DNA from: PALSA-270 sp963770915
GTDB lineage: Bacteria > Acidobacteriota > Terriglobia > Terriglobales > Acidobacteriaceae
DNA: 64,000 nt
Direction of reading: 5' to 3'
Assembly: GCA_963770915.1 (NCBI GenBank)
Contig: CAVYRG010000001.1
Location: 4,154,001-4,218,000 of the forward strand
Shown piece by piece: positions 1-10,048 of this stretch. Numbering within the stretch: the first letter of the stretch is position 1; each line of letters begins with the position of its first letter. The position numbers and the translations under genes were made by a program. The notes below the pieces were generated by a model. It had not been told where the DNA came from, did not search any database, and saw nothing but the letters and a program-made list of their open reading frames with translations.

Positions 1-747
1 TTTGCGCCCGTGCTCCCAGGCCAGCTCGAACGCCAGCTTGATGCGATGGATGGACGACGAAAAGCAGGAGATGAACAGTCGCTGCTCGGTGCGCGCGAAG
101 ACCTCCTCGAACTTGCGCCGCACCGCCCGCTCGCTGGGGGTGTAGCCACGGCGCTCAACGTTGGTCGAATCCTGTAGCAGCGCCAGCACGCCCTCTTTGC
201 CATATTCCGCGAATGCGTGGAGGTCGAACAGGCGGTTGTCGGTTGGGGTAGGGTCGACTTTGAAGTCGCCGGTATGAACGATGACTCCGAGCGGCGTGTG
301 CACCGCCAGAGCCACGCAATCGACCAGGCTGTGCGTCACTTGAATGGGATGAATGGTGAAGGGGCCGATCTTGAAGCGCTCGCCGGGCTTGATTTCGCGC
401 AGATCGGCGTCGTCGAGCAGGCCGTGTTCGTCAAGCTTGTCTTCCACGTAGGCGAGCGTGAACTCGGTGCCCCAGACGGGAACGTTAAGTTCGGAGAGAA
501 TCCAGGGCAGGCCTCCGATGTGATCTTCGTGGCCGTGAGTGAGGACGATGGCGCGTACCCGCGCGCGGTTCTCGGTGAGGTAGGAAATGTCGGGGACGAC
601 GATATCGACGCCGAGAAGTTCAGACTCGGGAAACATCAAGCCGGCGTCGATGACGATGATGTCGTCGCCCCAGCGCACGGCCAGGCAGTTCATTCCGAAC
701 TCGCCCAGACCGCCCAGCGGCACAATGTGCAGTTTTCCAGTTGGCAT
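1..747 (-). CDS. rnj: Ribonuclease J (metallo-beta-lactamase/beta-CASP), partial
   Basis: N-terminal 249 codons of an RNase J-type endo/5'-exoribonuclease that runs off the left edge; full members are about 550 aa. The reverse strand reads MPTGKLHIVPLGGLGEFGMN at the start, the typical RNase J opening. The zinc-binding motif HGHEDHIGG lies at residues 71-79, and a later HTGDFKVDPTP contributes the next metal ligand. The piece ends in the start of the beta-CASP region (FISCFSSSIHRIK). The family matures and degrades RNA in the cytoplasm. It is divergent from the EcsC-family gene, with about 150 bp between them. The start is the only ATG that gives the conserved N-terminus. Identification is firm; whether it is J1- or J2-like cannot be told from this fragment. 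Confidence 0.95.
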   Translation of the reverse strand, partial: MPTGKLHIVPLGGLGEFGMNCLAVRWGDDIIVIDAGLMFPESELLGVDIVVPDISYLTENRARVRAIVLTHGHEDHIGGLPWILSELNVPVWGTEFTLAYVEDKLDEHGLLDDADLREIKPGERFKIGPFTIHPIQVTHSLVDCVALAVHTPLGVIVHTGDFKVDPTPTDNRLFDLHAFAEYGKEGVLALLQDSTNVERRGYTPSERAVRRKFEEVFARTEQRLFISCFSSSIHRIKLAFELAWEHGRK

Positions 748-901
748 TTTGGACCCTTGATGCTAGCAGGAAATCGGGACCTAGGCCATGGACTGGCGTC
801 TTGGGCTTAAAAGTAGCATTGCCACAGCGGGATACAGAGAGGCACGGAGAGGCCAGCCGGCGAACTGGTTTTCCCGGGGCGCATGCGGTAACTTCTAAGA
901 C

Positions 902-1603
902 ATGGCGGAGCAGATTCGCAAATCCTGGTTGCGTCGCCGCGTGGAAGAAGCATTGGTGGGCGGGCTGACCAAGGCCTACGAGACGGTTAAGGTCGATCCC
1001 GCTCGCTTTCTGCTGCAGATGCGGGCGGCTTATGGGCTGCCGGTCACCAGCTTCCAAGGAGTTTATTCGGTAGACGTTACGGTGCTGGACGATCTGGCGG
1101 CGCGTGTTCTTCGCAGCGGGATGAAAGCCGCGGCGGCCGAAGGCGCAGGCCTGGGGCTGGGCGGAATCGCCACCATGGTTCCCGACCTGAGCATTCTGGC
1201 CGGGATTACTCTCCGCACCATTCAAAAGCTCAGCTTGCTTTACGGCTTCGAATACAGCACAGAAGAGGAGACGGCGGAACTTTGGGTTGCCGCGGCCAGC
1301 GCTGCCGGCGTAGACATTAGCCGCGAGGTGTTGGAAAAAGAAGTGGTCAACCGGTTCGTGCCGCGCGTGATTCGCCGTATTGCCGTGCAGGCCAGCGGCG
1401 AAATCGTCGAGAAATGGTCAGGGAGGCTCATCCCGATTGCCAGCTCCCTGATTGGCGCTGTGCTGAACTACTACTTCGTGCGCGCCTGGGGACGGCGCGC
1501 GATGGTGCACTTCCGGCAAAGACATCTGGAGAGGCGCCACGCGATTGAAATTCAGGGTTTACCCGTGGCGGTAAGCAGTTCTACGGGGCAGCTTTCGCCC
1601 TAG
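902..1603 (+). CDS. EcsC family protein
   Basis: A 233-aa protein resembling the EcsC family, named after the third gene of the Bacillus ecs ABC transporter locus; its biochemical role is unknown. A Gly/Ala-rich segment (residues about 76-105, AEGAGLGLGGIATMVPDLS) and a conserved C-terminal part (SSLIGAVLNYYFVRAWGRRA, followed by a basic tail) are typical. The hydrophobic stretches at 85-115 and 180-200 suggest membrane association rather than a classical signal peptide. It stands alone, divergent from rnj, with the HAD phosphatase 57 bp downstream on the same strand. There is no ABC transporter beside it, so the name is a family label and not a functional assignment. Confidence 0.75.
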   Translation: MAEQIRKSWLRRRVEEALVGGLTKAYETVKVDPARFLLQMRAAYGLPVTSFQGVYSVDVTVLDDLAARVLRSGMKAAAAEGAGLGLGGIATMVPDLSILAGITLRTIQKLSLLYGFEYSTEEETAELWVAAASAAGVDISREVLEKEVVNRFVPRVIRRIAVQASGEIVEKWSGRLIPIASSLIGAVLNYYFVRAWGRRAMVHFRQRHLERRHAIEIQGLPVAVSSSTGQLSP

Positions 1604-1659
1604 TGCGTTCTCACACAAGAGCGTGAAATTACCGCACCGCCGTTGCAGGTTTTCCACTC

Positions 1660-2298
1660 ATGCCTACTTTTCTTTGCTCAGCCATTCTGTTCGATCTTGA
1701 TGGTGTGCTCGTCGATTCCACCAAGGCTGTGGAAGGCTGGTGGCGATTGTGGTCGCGGGAGAACGGGCTCGATGCCGAGGAAGTGATGAAGGTCATGCAC
1801 GGCCGTCCCACGGCGGACGTGGTGCGGCTGGTCGCTCCGCAGATGGATGCCGAAGCGGAAGCGAAAAGAATCGAGAAGCGGGCTTCCGGCAACGATGGAG
1901 TGGTCGCGATGTCCGGCGCGGCAGAGTTGCTTCGCCGATTGCCGGAGAATCGATGGGCCGTGGTGACATCAGGCACGAGGGGACCGGCAACGGCCCGGCT
2001 TCAATTCGTCGGCCTGCCGGTTCCGGGCTTCTTTGTGACCGCGGATGACGTAAGCAGGGGCAAGCCTGACCCGGAGCCGTACTTGAGAGGCGCGCGCTTG
2101 CTGGGTGTGAGGCCGGAAGAGTGTCTGGTGATCGAAGATGCGCCGCTGGGAATTCAAAGCGCTCATGCCGCCGGAATGAAAGTGATCGGGCTAGCGACGA
2201 CATTCCCGGCGAAGGAGTTGGAAGCCGATGCAGTTGCAGAATCGCTGGCGCAGGTTCACATGAAAGTGCTCGACACAAAGCTGGAAGTGGAACTGTAG
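1660..2298 (+). CDS. HAD-superfamily phosphatase (beta-phosphoglucomutase-like)
   Basis: A 212-aa cytoplasmic HAD hydrolase of the subclass with an N-terminal helical cap (Pfam HAD_2-like). Motif I FDLDGVLVDS is at residues 11-20 (nucleophile D12, acid/base D14). Motif II VVTSG is at about 101-105, the motif III lysine is in GKPDPEPYL (K135), and motif IV is VIEDAPLG (157-164). All catalytic residues are present. Family members dephosphorylate small sugar phosphates such as 2-deoxyglucose-6-P, or act as beta-phosphoglucomutases; the substrate cannot be inferred here. It probably follows the EcsC-family gene in one transcript. Its end converges with the broken surface-protein gene on the other strand, with only about 10 bp between them. 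Confidence 0.88.
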   Translation: MPTFLCSAILFDLDGVLVDSTKAVEGWWRLWSRENGLDAEEVMKVMHGRPTADVVRLVAPQMDAEAEAKRIEKRASGNDGVVAMSGAAELLRRLPENRWAVVTSGTRGPATARLQFVGLPVPGFFVTADDVSRGKPDPEPYLRGARLLGVRPEECLVIEDAPLGIQSAHAAGMKVIGLATTFPAKELEADAVAESLAQVHMKVLDTKLEVEL

Positions 2299-2308
2299 CG
2301 CCGCTTGC

Positions 2309-4354
2309 CTACAAAGTCAGCGTGACTGTCGTTGTGTGATTCAGCGCACCCGATGTCGCCGAAATGGTGATGGTATAGGTGCCATGCGGCGTGCCAGGTT
2401 GCCCGCCGCCTCCACCCCCGCCGCCCGATGACGAAGTGCCCCCTCCGCAGGCGCCGAGAGAGAGCAGGCAGCATAGGGCGATAGTCATGGCCAACGCGCC
2501 CCATCGCTTCTTATTGGGAAAAGGGAAACACGATCCAACGAGCAAAAGCCCCGCCAACGGAAGCAGCGCAGCGTAGAAAACGCCTCGTAACTGAGGTCGC
2601 AAAGCCGCGGAAGCCGCCGTAGTATTCACGGTCAATTTGGATGTTCCGGAGGCGTTGGGGACCATGCTCGGGTTGAAAGAGCAAGTGGGCGCGGGCGTTC
2701 CGCCGCCGGTAATGCTGCTGCAGGTCAGGTTGACTGTTCCATTGAATCCGTTCATCGCCGCGATCGTGATCGTCGAAGTCGCCGATCCTCCCGCCGTGAC
2801 CGATGATGGCGAAAGCGGCGTGGCGGAGAGGGTGAAGTCCATCGCCGTCTCTTTCACGCTCAAGAAGAGCGTGGCGTCGTTGGCCAGCGGGGCGGCAAGC
2901 TGCGTTGTGGTCGGGTTTCCGGACGAGTCGTTCAGGAAATTGACCGTCTGGGAGCCTTGGGTTGGCGATTCGCCTACCAGGATGAAATATTGCGTTCCGT
3001 GGGTAACCGAGAGATTCGAAATCTTGGCCTGGGGATGCACGTTCAGCGTTGCTCGGTGGAGTCATCGGCACAGGCGCCATTCACCAGAGTCAGGCTGCCT
3101 GGCGATCCGGTAAAAACGGCAAGCACTGTATCGTAACGGCTGTTGGCGGTGTCAATGGTGACCGTACCGTCGGCGGTAGGGGAGAAGGAGTACCAGACGG
3201 TCCGGAATGGAGCCTGGCTTCCGCTCCCACCGCTGTAGCAAGCGGCCGGAAGAACCGGATCGGCGGGGTTGGAGGGCGCGTTCTTTTGTGATCCGTCAGA
3301 GTTTTCCAGCGGCGTCGCAGTGGCCGTGTTGACTTGATCAGTGAAGCCCGCGCCCTCGGCAGCTGCCGGATCGACGACGGTCGCGTTTGCAATCGAATCG
3401 TTGGTCAGAGCCTTGGTGACCGCTGGGATCGACAGTGATCCCGCGGTGACGGTGGTATTGGTCTGGCTATTGAAAGCCACTGCAAGGAAGTTGCTCTTCG
3501 CCGCCATGAAACTCTGGATGAGGTTGTTCGATGGGCGGGGTTGTCGACGGAGGAACGTTTGGATCGATATCCGGATTGAGATCGCTGGGAAAACCTGCCA
3601 CTAGCAGATCAACCGACGGCAGCGGGGAGGCTAGCGGATTGCTGCCGGAAAGGCAGTCCGGAGTGTTACCGGCCGTTAGACAGGCAAAATCCCAGCGAAG
3701 TGGTATTGGTATCGGCGGACTGGACGGGAGCGAGGCTGGATCGCGATTGCGTGTTCCCGGTTGTGCCGCGATACCGCGCCCTGCGGCGACATGGTGGGTT
3801 GCGAGCAAGCTTGATCGTGGTGGCCGGTCGCCCGGTTGGTTGTCCCCACTGACCGGCAATGCTTAAAATGAGGCCGTCGCTAAATTGATCGAAATCACAT
3901 GCCACAACGATGGCCGGAGCTCACATTGGCAGGGTTGGTGGCGGTGAGCCCGCCACCACGAAAGACTTCAGACTCAGATTCGGATTCGTGGAAGAGAATT
4001 CAAGATGAAGAATGGTGCGGCGTGCATCCGTCGAGGCCCCGGTGTTTTCCCACAGAATAGGGGTGATCGTCAGGGTGAAGGAATTGTCTGACGGCTTCAG
4101 CACCACGCGGCGGTTGGGATAAGTTTGCGCTGTGAAAAGGTGCAGTATTGGTGTTGGTTACTTTGCCATTGAGCGCAGCGGCAACGGGGTCGCGAAATTG
4201 TCGGCACAAACGGCTGTTTGCCGGGATTGCTGCCGTTCGAAGAGCTGGGGAGATCCTTGCGGACCCGGCTGGCCAGGGCGGAGGAAGATGACAAGACCGC
4301 AAAAAGGGTCAATGAACTACAAATTCTAAGAAGCATGAACAGGCTAAAGCGCAT
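2309..4354 (-). pseudogene. Frameshifted secreted surface protein with PPC-like and Ig-like regions
   Basis: One ancestral gene read on the minus strand in several frames. It opens at 4354 with a signal peptide (MRFSLFMLLRICSSLTLFAV then SSSSALAS). Segment 4106-3921 (ending SLKSFVVAGSPPPTLPM), a segment ending near 3530 (VDLLVAGFPSDLNPDIDPNV), segment 3507-3043 (a pre-peptidase C-terminal-like stretch with WYSFSPTADGTVTID) and 3040-2309 lie in different frames but join logically. Clear shifts are near 4200, 3920, 3530 (extra A) and 3045. The C-terminus has an Ig-like repeat (DFTLSATPLSPSSVTAGGSA), a hydrophobic pair of helices, CGGG, poly-Gly and a final beta stretch GTYTITISATSGALNHTTTV. This tail recurs in acidobacterial surface proteins as far as I know. 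It may be a real pseudogene or a victim of sequence errors; function is unknown. Confidence 0.7.
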
Positions 4355-4503
4355 CCTGGAACTCCTGCCATCCTCAGTGCAGGGGCATCGGAGTGCCCAG
4401 CGTTGGGCGAGAGTTTACACGCGCAAGAAATTTATGCAAGCGAAATTTTGGCGAAGGAACTATGATCCGTGGAGTGCGCTAAATGTGCAAAGAATGTGCC
4501 AAT

Positions 4504-7290
4504 TTAATGCTGCCTGGTCCGAGATAAGCTTGAACCCGAGATCTGCGCCTGGCTGCGGATACCGCTAAGCGCATTACGGGCTTCTGGAGCTTTGCCGGAT
4601 TTTGCCAATGCTTGCGCCGACACCAGCTGAAGCTGCAGGGCCGTGAATCGTTGACCCTTAGCCTTGGCGTCGCTGGCGGCGGTATCCAGGGTTCCGAGCG
4701 CATCTTGCGGCCTACCGATCGCCACCAATGCGGTGCCCTCCCCCAGGGGGGCATCGAACCCGACTTCGTCGTCAGTTATCTTCATGCCCTGCAATGTTTT
4801 CAGCCGAGTTTCGGCCTCGGGGAATTTCGCCTCTCCCTGGCCGACTAGGGCGCGAAGGATGTAGGCGGTCGCGTCGGCCTGCGAATCCGGGTCATGGAGA
4901 GCGGCCAAAGCCTGCCGGGCTTCGTCTTCCGCTTTGGGGAACTTTTCGTCGTCAATGTCGACCTCGGCCAACTGGAGCAGAACGGGGGCTGCATCATCCG
5001 GCTTTTGAAGGTGGTCGTAGCTGTTATAGGCGTCCTGGTATTTTCGCCTTGCCTCGGGAAGTCTTCCCAGGCGCAGAAAGATATCTCCCATGCGCGTCCA
5101 GGTGGTCGCGATGTCGGCAGGGTCCTTTCGCAGTTTAAGCAAGGTCTTACAAGTGTCCAAGGCCTGAACTGGCTGCCCAGCTTCCGATTGGGCGAGCGCA
5201 AGCGCGCTGAGGGCGGAGGCTTCAACATCAGGATCCGGGATGCTATGAGCGAAGTCCCGAGCTTGCGCGGCTTGGGTTGCCATATCTTCGATCTTGCCGT
5301 TCTCGCGGGAGATTTCCGCAAGGTGGACCAAAGCGATGGCCTGGTCGTATTTGTCTTGGATCTTGCCTGCGGTCTCCACGGCACGAGCGAGGTCGGGCAC
5401 GGCTTGTTCGGGATGGCCGTCGAGGATCGCAACTCTTGCCCGGTTGATGAGCGCGCCGGCAAGGTCCTTCTGATCGTGAGCATTCCTGTGGACGGAGACA
5501 ACTTGGTCGTAGGCTTGCTCGGCATCTGCATAACGATGCCTATCGGTCAGCCAGGTGGCGATGTCATTGAGGGCGACGGCGGCCGAAACGTCGTCATGGA
5601 ATGCGCGGAAGGTTTGCTGCGCCTGGTCGCAGGCGCTTCTGGCTTTGTCGATATCGCCGGTCTTTTGATACGCCCAGCAAAGCTGCAGGTCGGCATTGGC
5701 CTCCATCACAGGAAACTTCTTTTGCTTGGCGGTTTGCGAAGCGGCTTCGGCGGCTTTGATGCTGCCAGAGTAATCGGACAGGGCCATGAGCGCGCGGGAT
5801 TTCTCGATCAGGATGCGGGGATCCTGCCCGAGCGGTTTCGGAAGTTTAGCCAGGCCGTCCAATGTGGATAGCGCGGTCTTGGGCGTGGAAGCCTCGGTTT
5901 GCACCGACGCCAGCTTCAGGCCGAAGTCAAGGCGCTCAGGGTAGGAGTTGTGGAGAGAAGCATAAAGGGAAACTGCGGTTGGCCACTGCTTATTCATTTC
6001 CGCGGCTCCCGCGCGGATGACGCTGTCGAACTCAAGCGGGAAAGACTTCGGCAGGCGCGCGACGGCGGCGTTGGCTTCGTCCGCCGCTTTCTGGTCATAG
6101 CGAAGCATAGACCATGCCTGGGACAGCGCAGCGTGAATCAAGGGGCTGGTGTCTTCTTTGGCGGCGGCTTGTTGCAGGCTTTCCTCAGCTTTGCTGGCAT
6201 TGAAGGCTCGCATTTCGCTGAGACCTTCGAAATACAAGCGGCTGGCCTCGGGATCCTGAGGATAGATTCCTCGGAAGTCCTGCGGGGCCAGGCTGCCTGC
6301 GATGTCGTGACGAAACCGGTCGGCCACCTGCGCCGAGAAGATGGCACCGCTGGATTCGTCGGTGTCCTGCTCGAAGGTATCGAGCACTTTTCCGCTGGAA
6401 TCGAGAAGGCAAAGCGCGACGTGAAGATTGCTGCGGGACGGACTGCCGTTCTCATGGAAACTGCCAAAGATCAAATAAGTCGCAACGAGGGCATCCTCGA
6501 GCGGAGCGGGATGGGTTTTGCCGGCGCATGGATCGGCCGGAAGAGAGACGTCTTCCTGGGTCTGGACAACGTCGTTTCGCGGTACCGCGTTGAGTTTGCC
6601 CGCCTGGGCAAGGTCGGTGCTGACGACGTCGCCGATCTGCGTCGTCAGGTAATCGTACTTTGGATTGCTGGAGTTGTTGGCCGGGCCGATGATTGCAATT
6701 CGGGGGATCTTGAGCGGCGGGTTGAGATGGCGCCATACTGCGAGCGCGCCGACGGCGACCAGTAGCGCCAGCACAGCCGCCACGATTCGGGGCGCTGTGA
6801 AGAAACGCTTCCTCGGCCGACCGGCAGGCTTGAGCGAGAGATTCAGCCGAATGTCAGGTTGGCTGCCGCGCGCCTCGGCAGCCACTGGCTGTTCCAGGAA
6901 ATTTCTTACGGTCTCCGCCAGCCGGTTGAGGTGGGTCTCCAGCGGCGGAGACATCGCGTCCAGCCAGTGAACGACTCCCATGAAGTATTCGAGCGACTTG
7001 GTGGGGAGCACGTCTTCGATGCGAAATGGAACGATGATGACGCTTCTATTGACCGCACGCTCAATTTCGCGGCAGATTTGTGGCGAGTCGTTGGCGTTCG
7101 CGGAAAAAACCAGCACCAGCACCCGGCAGGAGTGGATCGCCTCGACGATGGACTTACCCCATTCTTCTCCTGCAACCACGTCGCGCGGCGCAATCCAACA
7201 ACGCACCTGGTGCTGTTCCAGCGTCGCGCAGACGGCGTCGGCTACGGCTTTGTCATGGTGGGAATAGCTGATGAAAACGTCATGCGCCAT
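4504..7290 (-). CDS. TIR domain - transmembrane - TPR protein
   Basis: A 928-aa protein. Residues 1-135 form a bacterial TIR_2-type domain: DVFISYSHHDKAVAD at 4-18, CWIAPRDVVAGEEWGKSI at 31-48, then VLVLVFSANANDSPQICREI. A linker leads to one transmembrane helix at about 168-188 (PRIVAAVLALLVAVGALAVW). A middle domain (195-330, IAIIGPANNSS...) follows, then many TPR-like helical repeats to the C-terminus. The TIR end is therefore probably cytoplasmic and the TPR part external or periplasmic. By my alignment, the position matching the SARM1 catalytic glutamate is W44, with glutamates at 42 and 43 next to it, so NADase activity is uncertain; a signalling or scaffold role is equally possible. 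The TPR lipoprotein gene lies 93 bp upstream on the same strand. No defence gene is adjacent. Confidence 0.85.
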   Translation of the reverse strand: MAHDVFISYSHHDKAVADAVCATLEQHQVRCWIAPRDVVAGEEWGKSIVEAIHSCRVLVLVFSANANDSPQICREIERAVNRSVIIVPFRIEDVLPTKSLEYFMGVVHWLDAMSPPLETHLNRLAETVRNFLEQPVAAEARGSQPDIRLNLSLKPAGRPRKRFFTAPRIVAAVLALLVAVGALAVWRHLNPPLKIPRIAIIGPANNSSNPKYDYLTTQIGDVVSTDLAQAGKLNAVPRNDVVQTQEDVSLPADPCAGKTHPAPLEDALVATYLIFGSFHENGSPSRSNLHVALCLLDSSGKVLDTFEQDTDESSGAIFSAQVADRFRHDIAGSLAPQDFRGIYPQDPEASRLYFEGLSEMRAFNASKAEESLQQAAAKEDTSPLIHAALSQAWSMLRYDQKAADEANAAVARLPKSFPLEFDSVIRAGAAEMNKQWPTAVSLYASLHNSYPERLDFGLKLASVQTEASTPKTALSTLDGLAKLPKPLGQDPRILIEKSRALMALSDYSGSIKAAEAASQTAKQKKFPVMEANADLQLCWAYQKTGDIDKARSACDQAQQTFRAFHDDVSAAVALNDIATWLTDRHRYADAEQAYDQVVSVHRNAHDQKDLAGALINRARVAILDGHPEQAVPDLARAVETAGKIQDKYDQAIALVHLAEISRENGKIEDMATQAAQARDFAHSIPDPDVEASALSALALAQSEAGQPVQALDTCKTLLKLRKDPADIATTWTRMGDIFLRLGRLPEARRKYQDAYNSYDHLQKPDDAAPVLLQLAEVDIDDEKFPKAEDEARQALAALHDPDSQADATAYILRALVGQGEAKFPEAETRLKTLQGMKITDDEVGFDAPLGEGTALVAIGRPQDALGTLDTAASDAKAKGQRFTALQLQLVSAQALAKSGKAPEARNALSGIRSQAQISGSSLSRTRQH

Positions 7291-7382
7291 CGCGAGGCCC
7301 GTCCCCCGAGCCGAAGAATGGGCGAGATTCTATCATTGGCAGGAACGAATCGGGCTAAGATGCACAGGCTGAGGAACAGGCG

Positions 7383-9683
7383 CTAAGACCGCAGTTGGTT
7401 AAGCGCCTTCTTGACGTCTGCGGCGTTGCTGTAGTTGGGATTGATTTCGAGGACGCGTTGCAATTCCTTCCGTGCCTGGGCGGGTTGTCCGCTCTTCTCG
7501 TAGGCCAGGCCCAGATGGTAGTGGACATTGGGATTATCCGGACGATTGCTTTTGGCCGCCAGTTGCAGCGCCTGATGGAACAGATCAATCGACTGCTGAT
7601 AGTAGCCCTTGTGATAGAACGCCCAGCCCAACGTGTCGGCAAAGCCGGGCGAATTCGGCTGGGCGTGGCGCGCCGTCTGGGCGAGTGAAACGGCCTGGTC
7701 CACATCCCCTCCGTTTTGCAGCAGGAGGTAAGCCAGATTGTTGGAAGCGACCGGATTGTTGGAGTCGAGCCCGAGCGCCTTCTGGTAGGACTGCTGGGCG
7801 TTCGCTACGTCGTGCTGCTCTTCGTACAACTCTCCCATCAGGATGCAGAACGTAGCTTCACGAGGATTGTCCTGGATCCCGCGCTGGTAGGTGGCGATGG
7901 CCGCCGTAACGGAGCCCTTTTCCACCTGGACGCGGCCAAGCTTGATGGCGGCGTCAACGTTGTTCTTGTTGAGTTCGATGCTCTTGTTGAACGCGGCTTC
8001 GGCGCCATCCAAGTCCTTTTTGTTAAGGAACAACACGGTGCCCAACAAATCGTAAAACGCGCTGCTGCCGGGCGCCTTGGCGATCTGCGCTTGGGCGGCG
8101 GCAACGGCCTTGTCCGGCTGCTGTTCTGCGAGGTAATCGGCCAACAGGCCGGCAAGGGCATCGCTGGAAGAGGGGGCACGATCGAGCGCCTGCTGATAGG
8201 CCTTTTCGGCTTCCGCGTACAGCTTCTGGGCCAACTTAAGGTTGCCGAGTTGAATGTAGCCCGCCGGATCTTTGGAAGCCAGACTGATGGCTTTGTCGAT
8301 ATCCTGCTGGGCTGCGGCGAAACGTCCGCGGCGCGTGTTGGAATACGCCCGCATGGCGTAGCCGTCGGCGGAGGCCGGCCGCTGCTGGATCATCTGGCCG
8401 GCAATCTGCTCGAGAGCCGCCATGTCTCCTTTGCTCAGGGCAAGGTTAGCCAGCGCGTGCTGCGCATCGGGAAAATCAGGGCGCAGCTCCAAAGCGTGCT
8501 GCCACTGGCTTTGCGCCTGGTTGGGTTGCCCCAATTGCTGAAACGCAACGCCTAGATGGTAGTGGGCCATCGCGTTGTCAGGATCATTTGCAATTACCGT
8601 TTGCAGGGTAATCACGGCCGCTTTGGGCTGGCCCTCGAGGCTCTGAATCTGCGAGCGGTAGATGAGAGCGTCGCTGTCGTTCGGAGACGCTTTCAAAATA
8701 TCGTCGTCCAACTGCTGCGCTTCCTGAAGACGATGTTTCAGTATCAGGATCTGCGTGTAGTTCTTCTTTACCTGCCAGTCGGCGGGATGATCGTGCACCA
8801 GCGAAGCGTATTCGTCTGCCGCTTTATCCATCTGGCCGGTGGCGAAATAGAAATCGCCCAGCATGCGATAAGCGGCCGGATCGTCGGGCAGATCGTGCTT
8901 GGCCTGCTGCAGAATCGCTTCCGCGTCGCTTAACCGGTTTTGGGCGAGATAGAGGTTGGCGAGCGCCTCGCGAGGCTGAGGGCTCTTAGGATCAATCGCG
9001 AGGGCCTGACGGAATTGTGTCTCCGCGTCGGCGTAACGCTTGCGAGCCGCGTCATAGGTGCCCAGCGCCAGATGCGGGTCGGCCGACTTGGGATTCAGCT
9101 CGATGGCGCGGTTGAAGCTGGCTTCGGCAGCTTCGGGCTGGTCCATGCGGGTCTGCAGCAGGGCGAGCCTTAAATAGGATGCAGAACTATCCGGCGCCAG
9201 GGAAATGGCCTTTTGCGTTTCCGCGACCGCGCCCTCGATGTTGTCCTGAGCGAGAAGCAGATCCGCGGCTGCCAGGTGGACTTTCGGATTATCGGGCTGC
9301 TTGGCTTGTAGAAGACTGATTTCATCCTGCGCCCGCTTGAAATCGCGGGCAGACACCAGCAGCTGTGCCAGATCAATGTGGGCGGCGTAGTTGTCGGGCT
9401 GGAGTTCGATGGTACGGTTGAGTTCCTGCCGGGCAAGGCTTCCGAGGTGGAGCTTCAGATTTGCCTGCGCAAGCTGGTAGTGAGCTTCCGCGAAGTTGGG
9501 ATCGAGGTCGATGGCGTTGTGAAACTGGATGGAAGCTTCCGAATATTTGCCTTGCGCAAAGTAGCGCTGCCCGCTGGCGAAGAATTTCTGCTTGCGCGCG
9601 TTGGGGTCGCGCGAGCACCCGACGAAAGACACGGCAATAAGCGCCACGGTAAAGACGCGTGCGACTGCGGGCAAACACTTCAT
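7383..9683 (-). CDS. TPR-repeat lipoprotein, PrsT-like
   Basis: A 766-aa lipoprotein. The N-terminus MKCLPAVARVFTVALIAVS ends in a lipobox with the lipidated cysteine at C23 (FVGC). The rest is about 20 consecutive tetratricopeptide repeats, with typical blocks such as AEAHYQLAQANLKL, ADPHLALGTYDAARKRY and NPNVHYHLGLAYEKSGQPAQ. The arrangement and length resemble PrsT, the TPR lipoprotein of PEP-CTERM/exosortase loci. The divergent neighbour, an ATPase of the type found in the same loci, supports the link. No exosortase is in the window, so a general role in assembling an envelope or exopolysaccharide complex is an inference. The TIR-TPR gene follows 93 bp downstream and may be cotranscribed. 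Confidence 0.82.
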   Translation of the reverse strand: MKCLPAVARVFTVALIAVSFVGCSRDPNARKQKFFASGQRYFAQGKYSEASIQFHNAIDLDPNFAEAHYQLAQANLKLHLGSLARQELNRTIELQPDNYAAHIDLAQLLVSARDFKRAQDEISLLQAKQPDNPKVHLAAADLLLAQDNIEGAVAETQKAISLAPDSSASYLRLALLQTRMDQPEAAEASFNRAIELNPKSADPHLALGTYDAARKRYADAETQFRQALAIDPKSPQPREALANLYLAQNRLSDAEAILQQAKHDLPDDPAAYRMLGDFYFATGQMDKAADEYASLVHDHPADWQVKKNYTQILILKHRLQEAQQLDDDILKASPNDSDALIYRSQIQSLEGQPKAAVITLQTVIANDPDNAMAHYHLGVAFQQLGQPNQAQSQWQHALELRPDFPDAQHALANLALSKGDMAALEQIAGQMIQQRPASADGYAMRAYSNTRRGRFAAAQQDIDKAISLASKDPAGYIQLGNLKLAQKLYAEAEKAYQQALDRAPSSSDALAGLLADYLAEQQPDKAVAAAQAQIAKAPGSSAFYDLLGTVLFLNKKDLDGAEAAFNKSIELNKNNVDAAIKLGRVQVEKGSVTAAIATYQRGIQDNPREATFCILMGELYEEQHDVANAQQSYQKALGLDSNNPVASNNLAYLLLQNGGDVDQAVSLAQTARHAQPNSPGFADTLGWAFYHKGYYQQSIDLFHQALQLAAKSNRPDNPNVHYHLGLAYEKSGQPAQARKELQRVLEINPNYSNAADVKKALNQLRS

Positions 9684-10048
9684 CTACGGATCTCCAGACC
9701 TGAACCCACTCGTGGCGCGCCGGGACTGAACCTCGTCCGCTGGCCGCCGAGAACAATTGGCTTTCGGGTCGATTTCAGGATATTGCAATTCTATCGCCCC
9801 CTGTAGTTACTCGGGTCACGTAAAGCGAGGCCCATTTGGACAACCCCCCAATGAGCAACATTTCCTCGGTCTACATCAGAAATTGCGCGGATGTTCCGCC
9901 CGCAGCGAATGGAAACCTGTCGTTTGGGGTTACGGAGGTCGCATGCTAGGTAGTTTCCGCTTTGCAGGGTCGGTTTGAGACGATACGATTGAAAGCAGAT
10001 CGCCGTTAATCCACTTTGGGGAGCGGGCAGCCGGGAGTAGTGCGCCTC
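9684..10048. other. Divergent intergenic region (365 bp)
   Basis: Gap between the divergently transcribed TPR lipoprotein gene and the ATPase gene. It must hold both promoters. I see no convincing -35/-10 pair, RNA gene, repeat or additional coding region in it. Confidence 0.5.

Noticed and set aside
4504..7290. TIR protein as part of a Thoeris-like defence system
   Set aside because: No SLOG, Sir2 or other defence partner is adjacent; the TPR and membrane architecture and the apparent lack of the catalytic glutamate argue against it.
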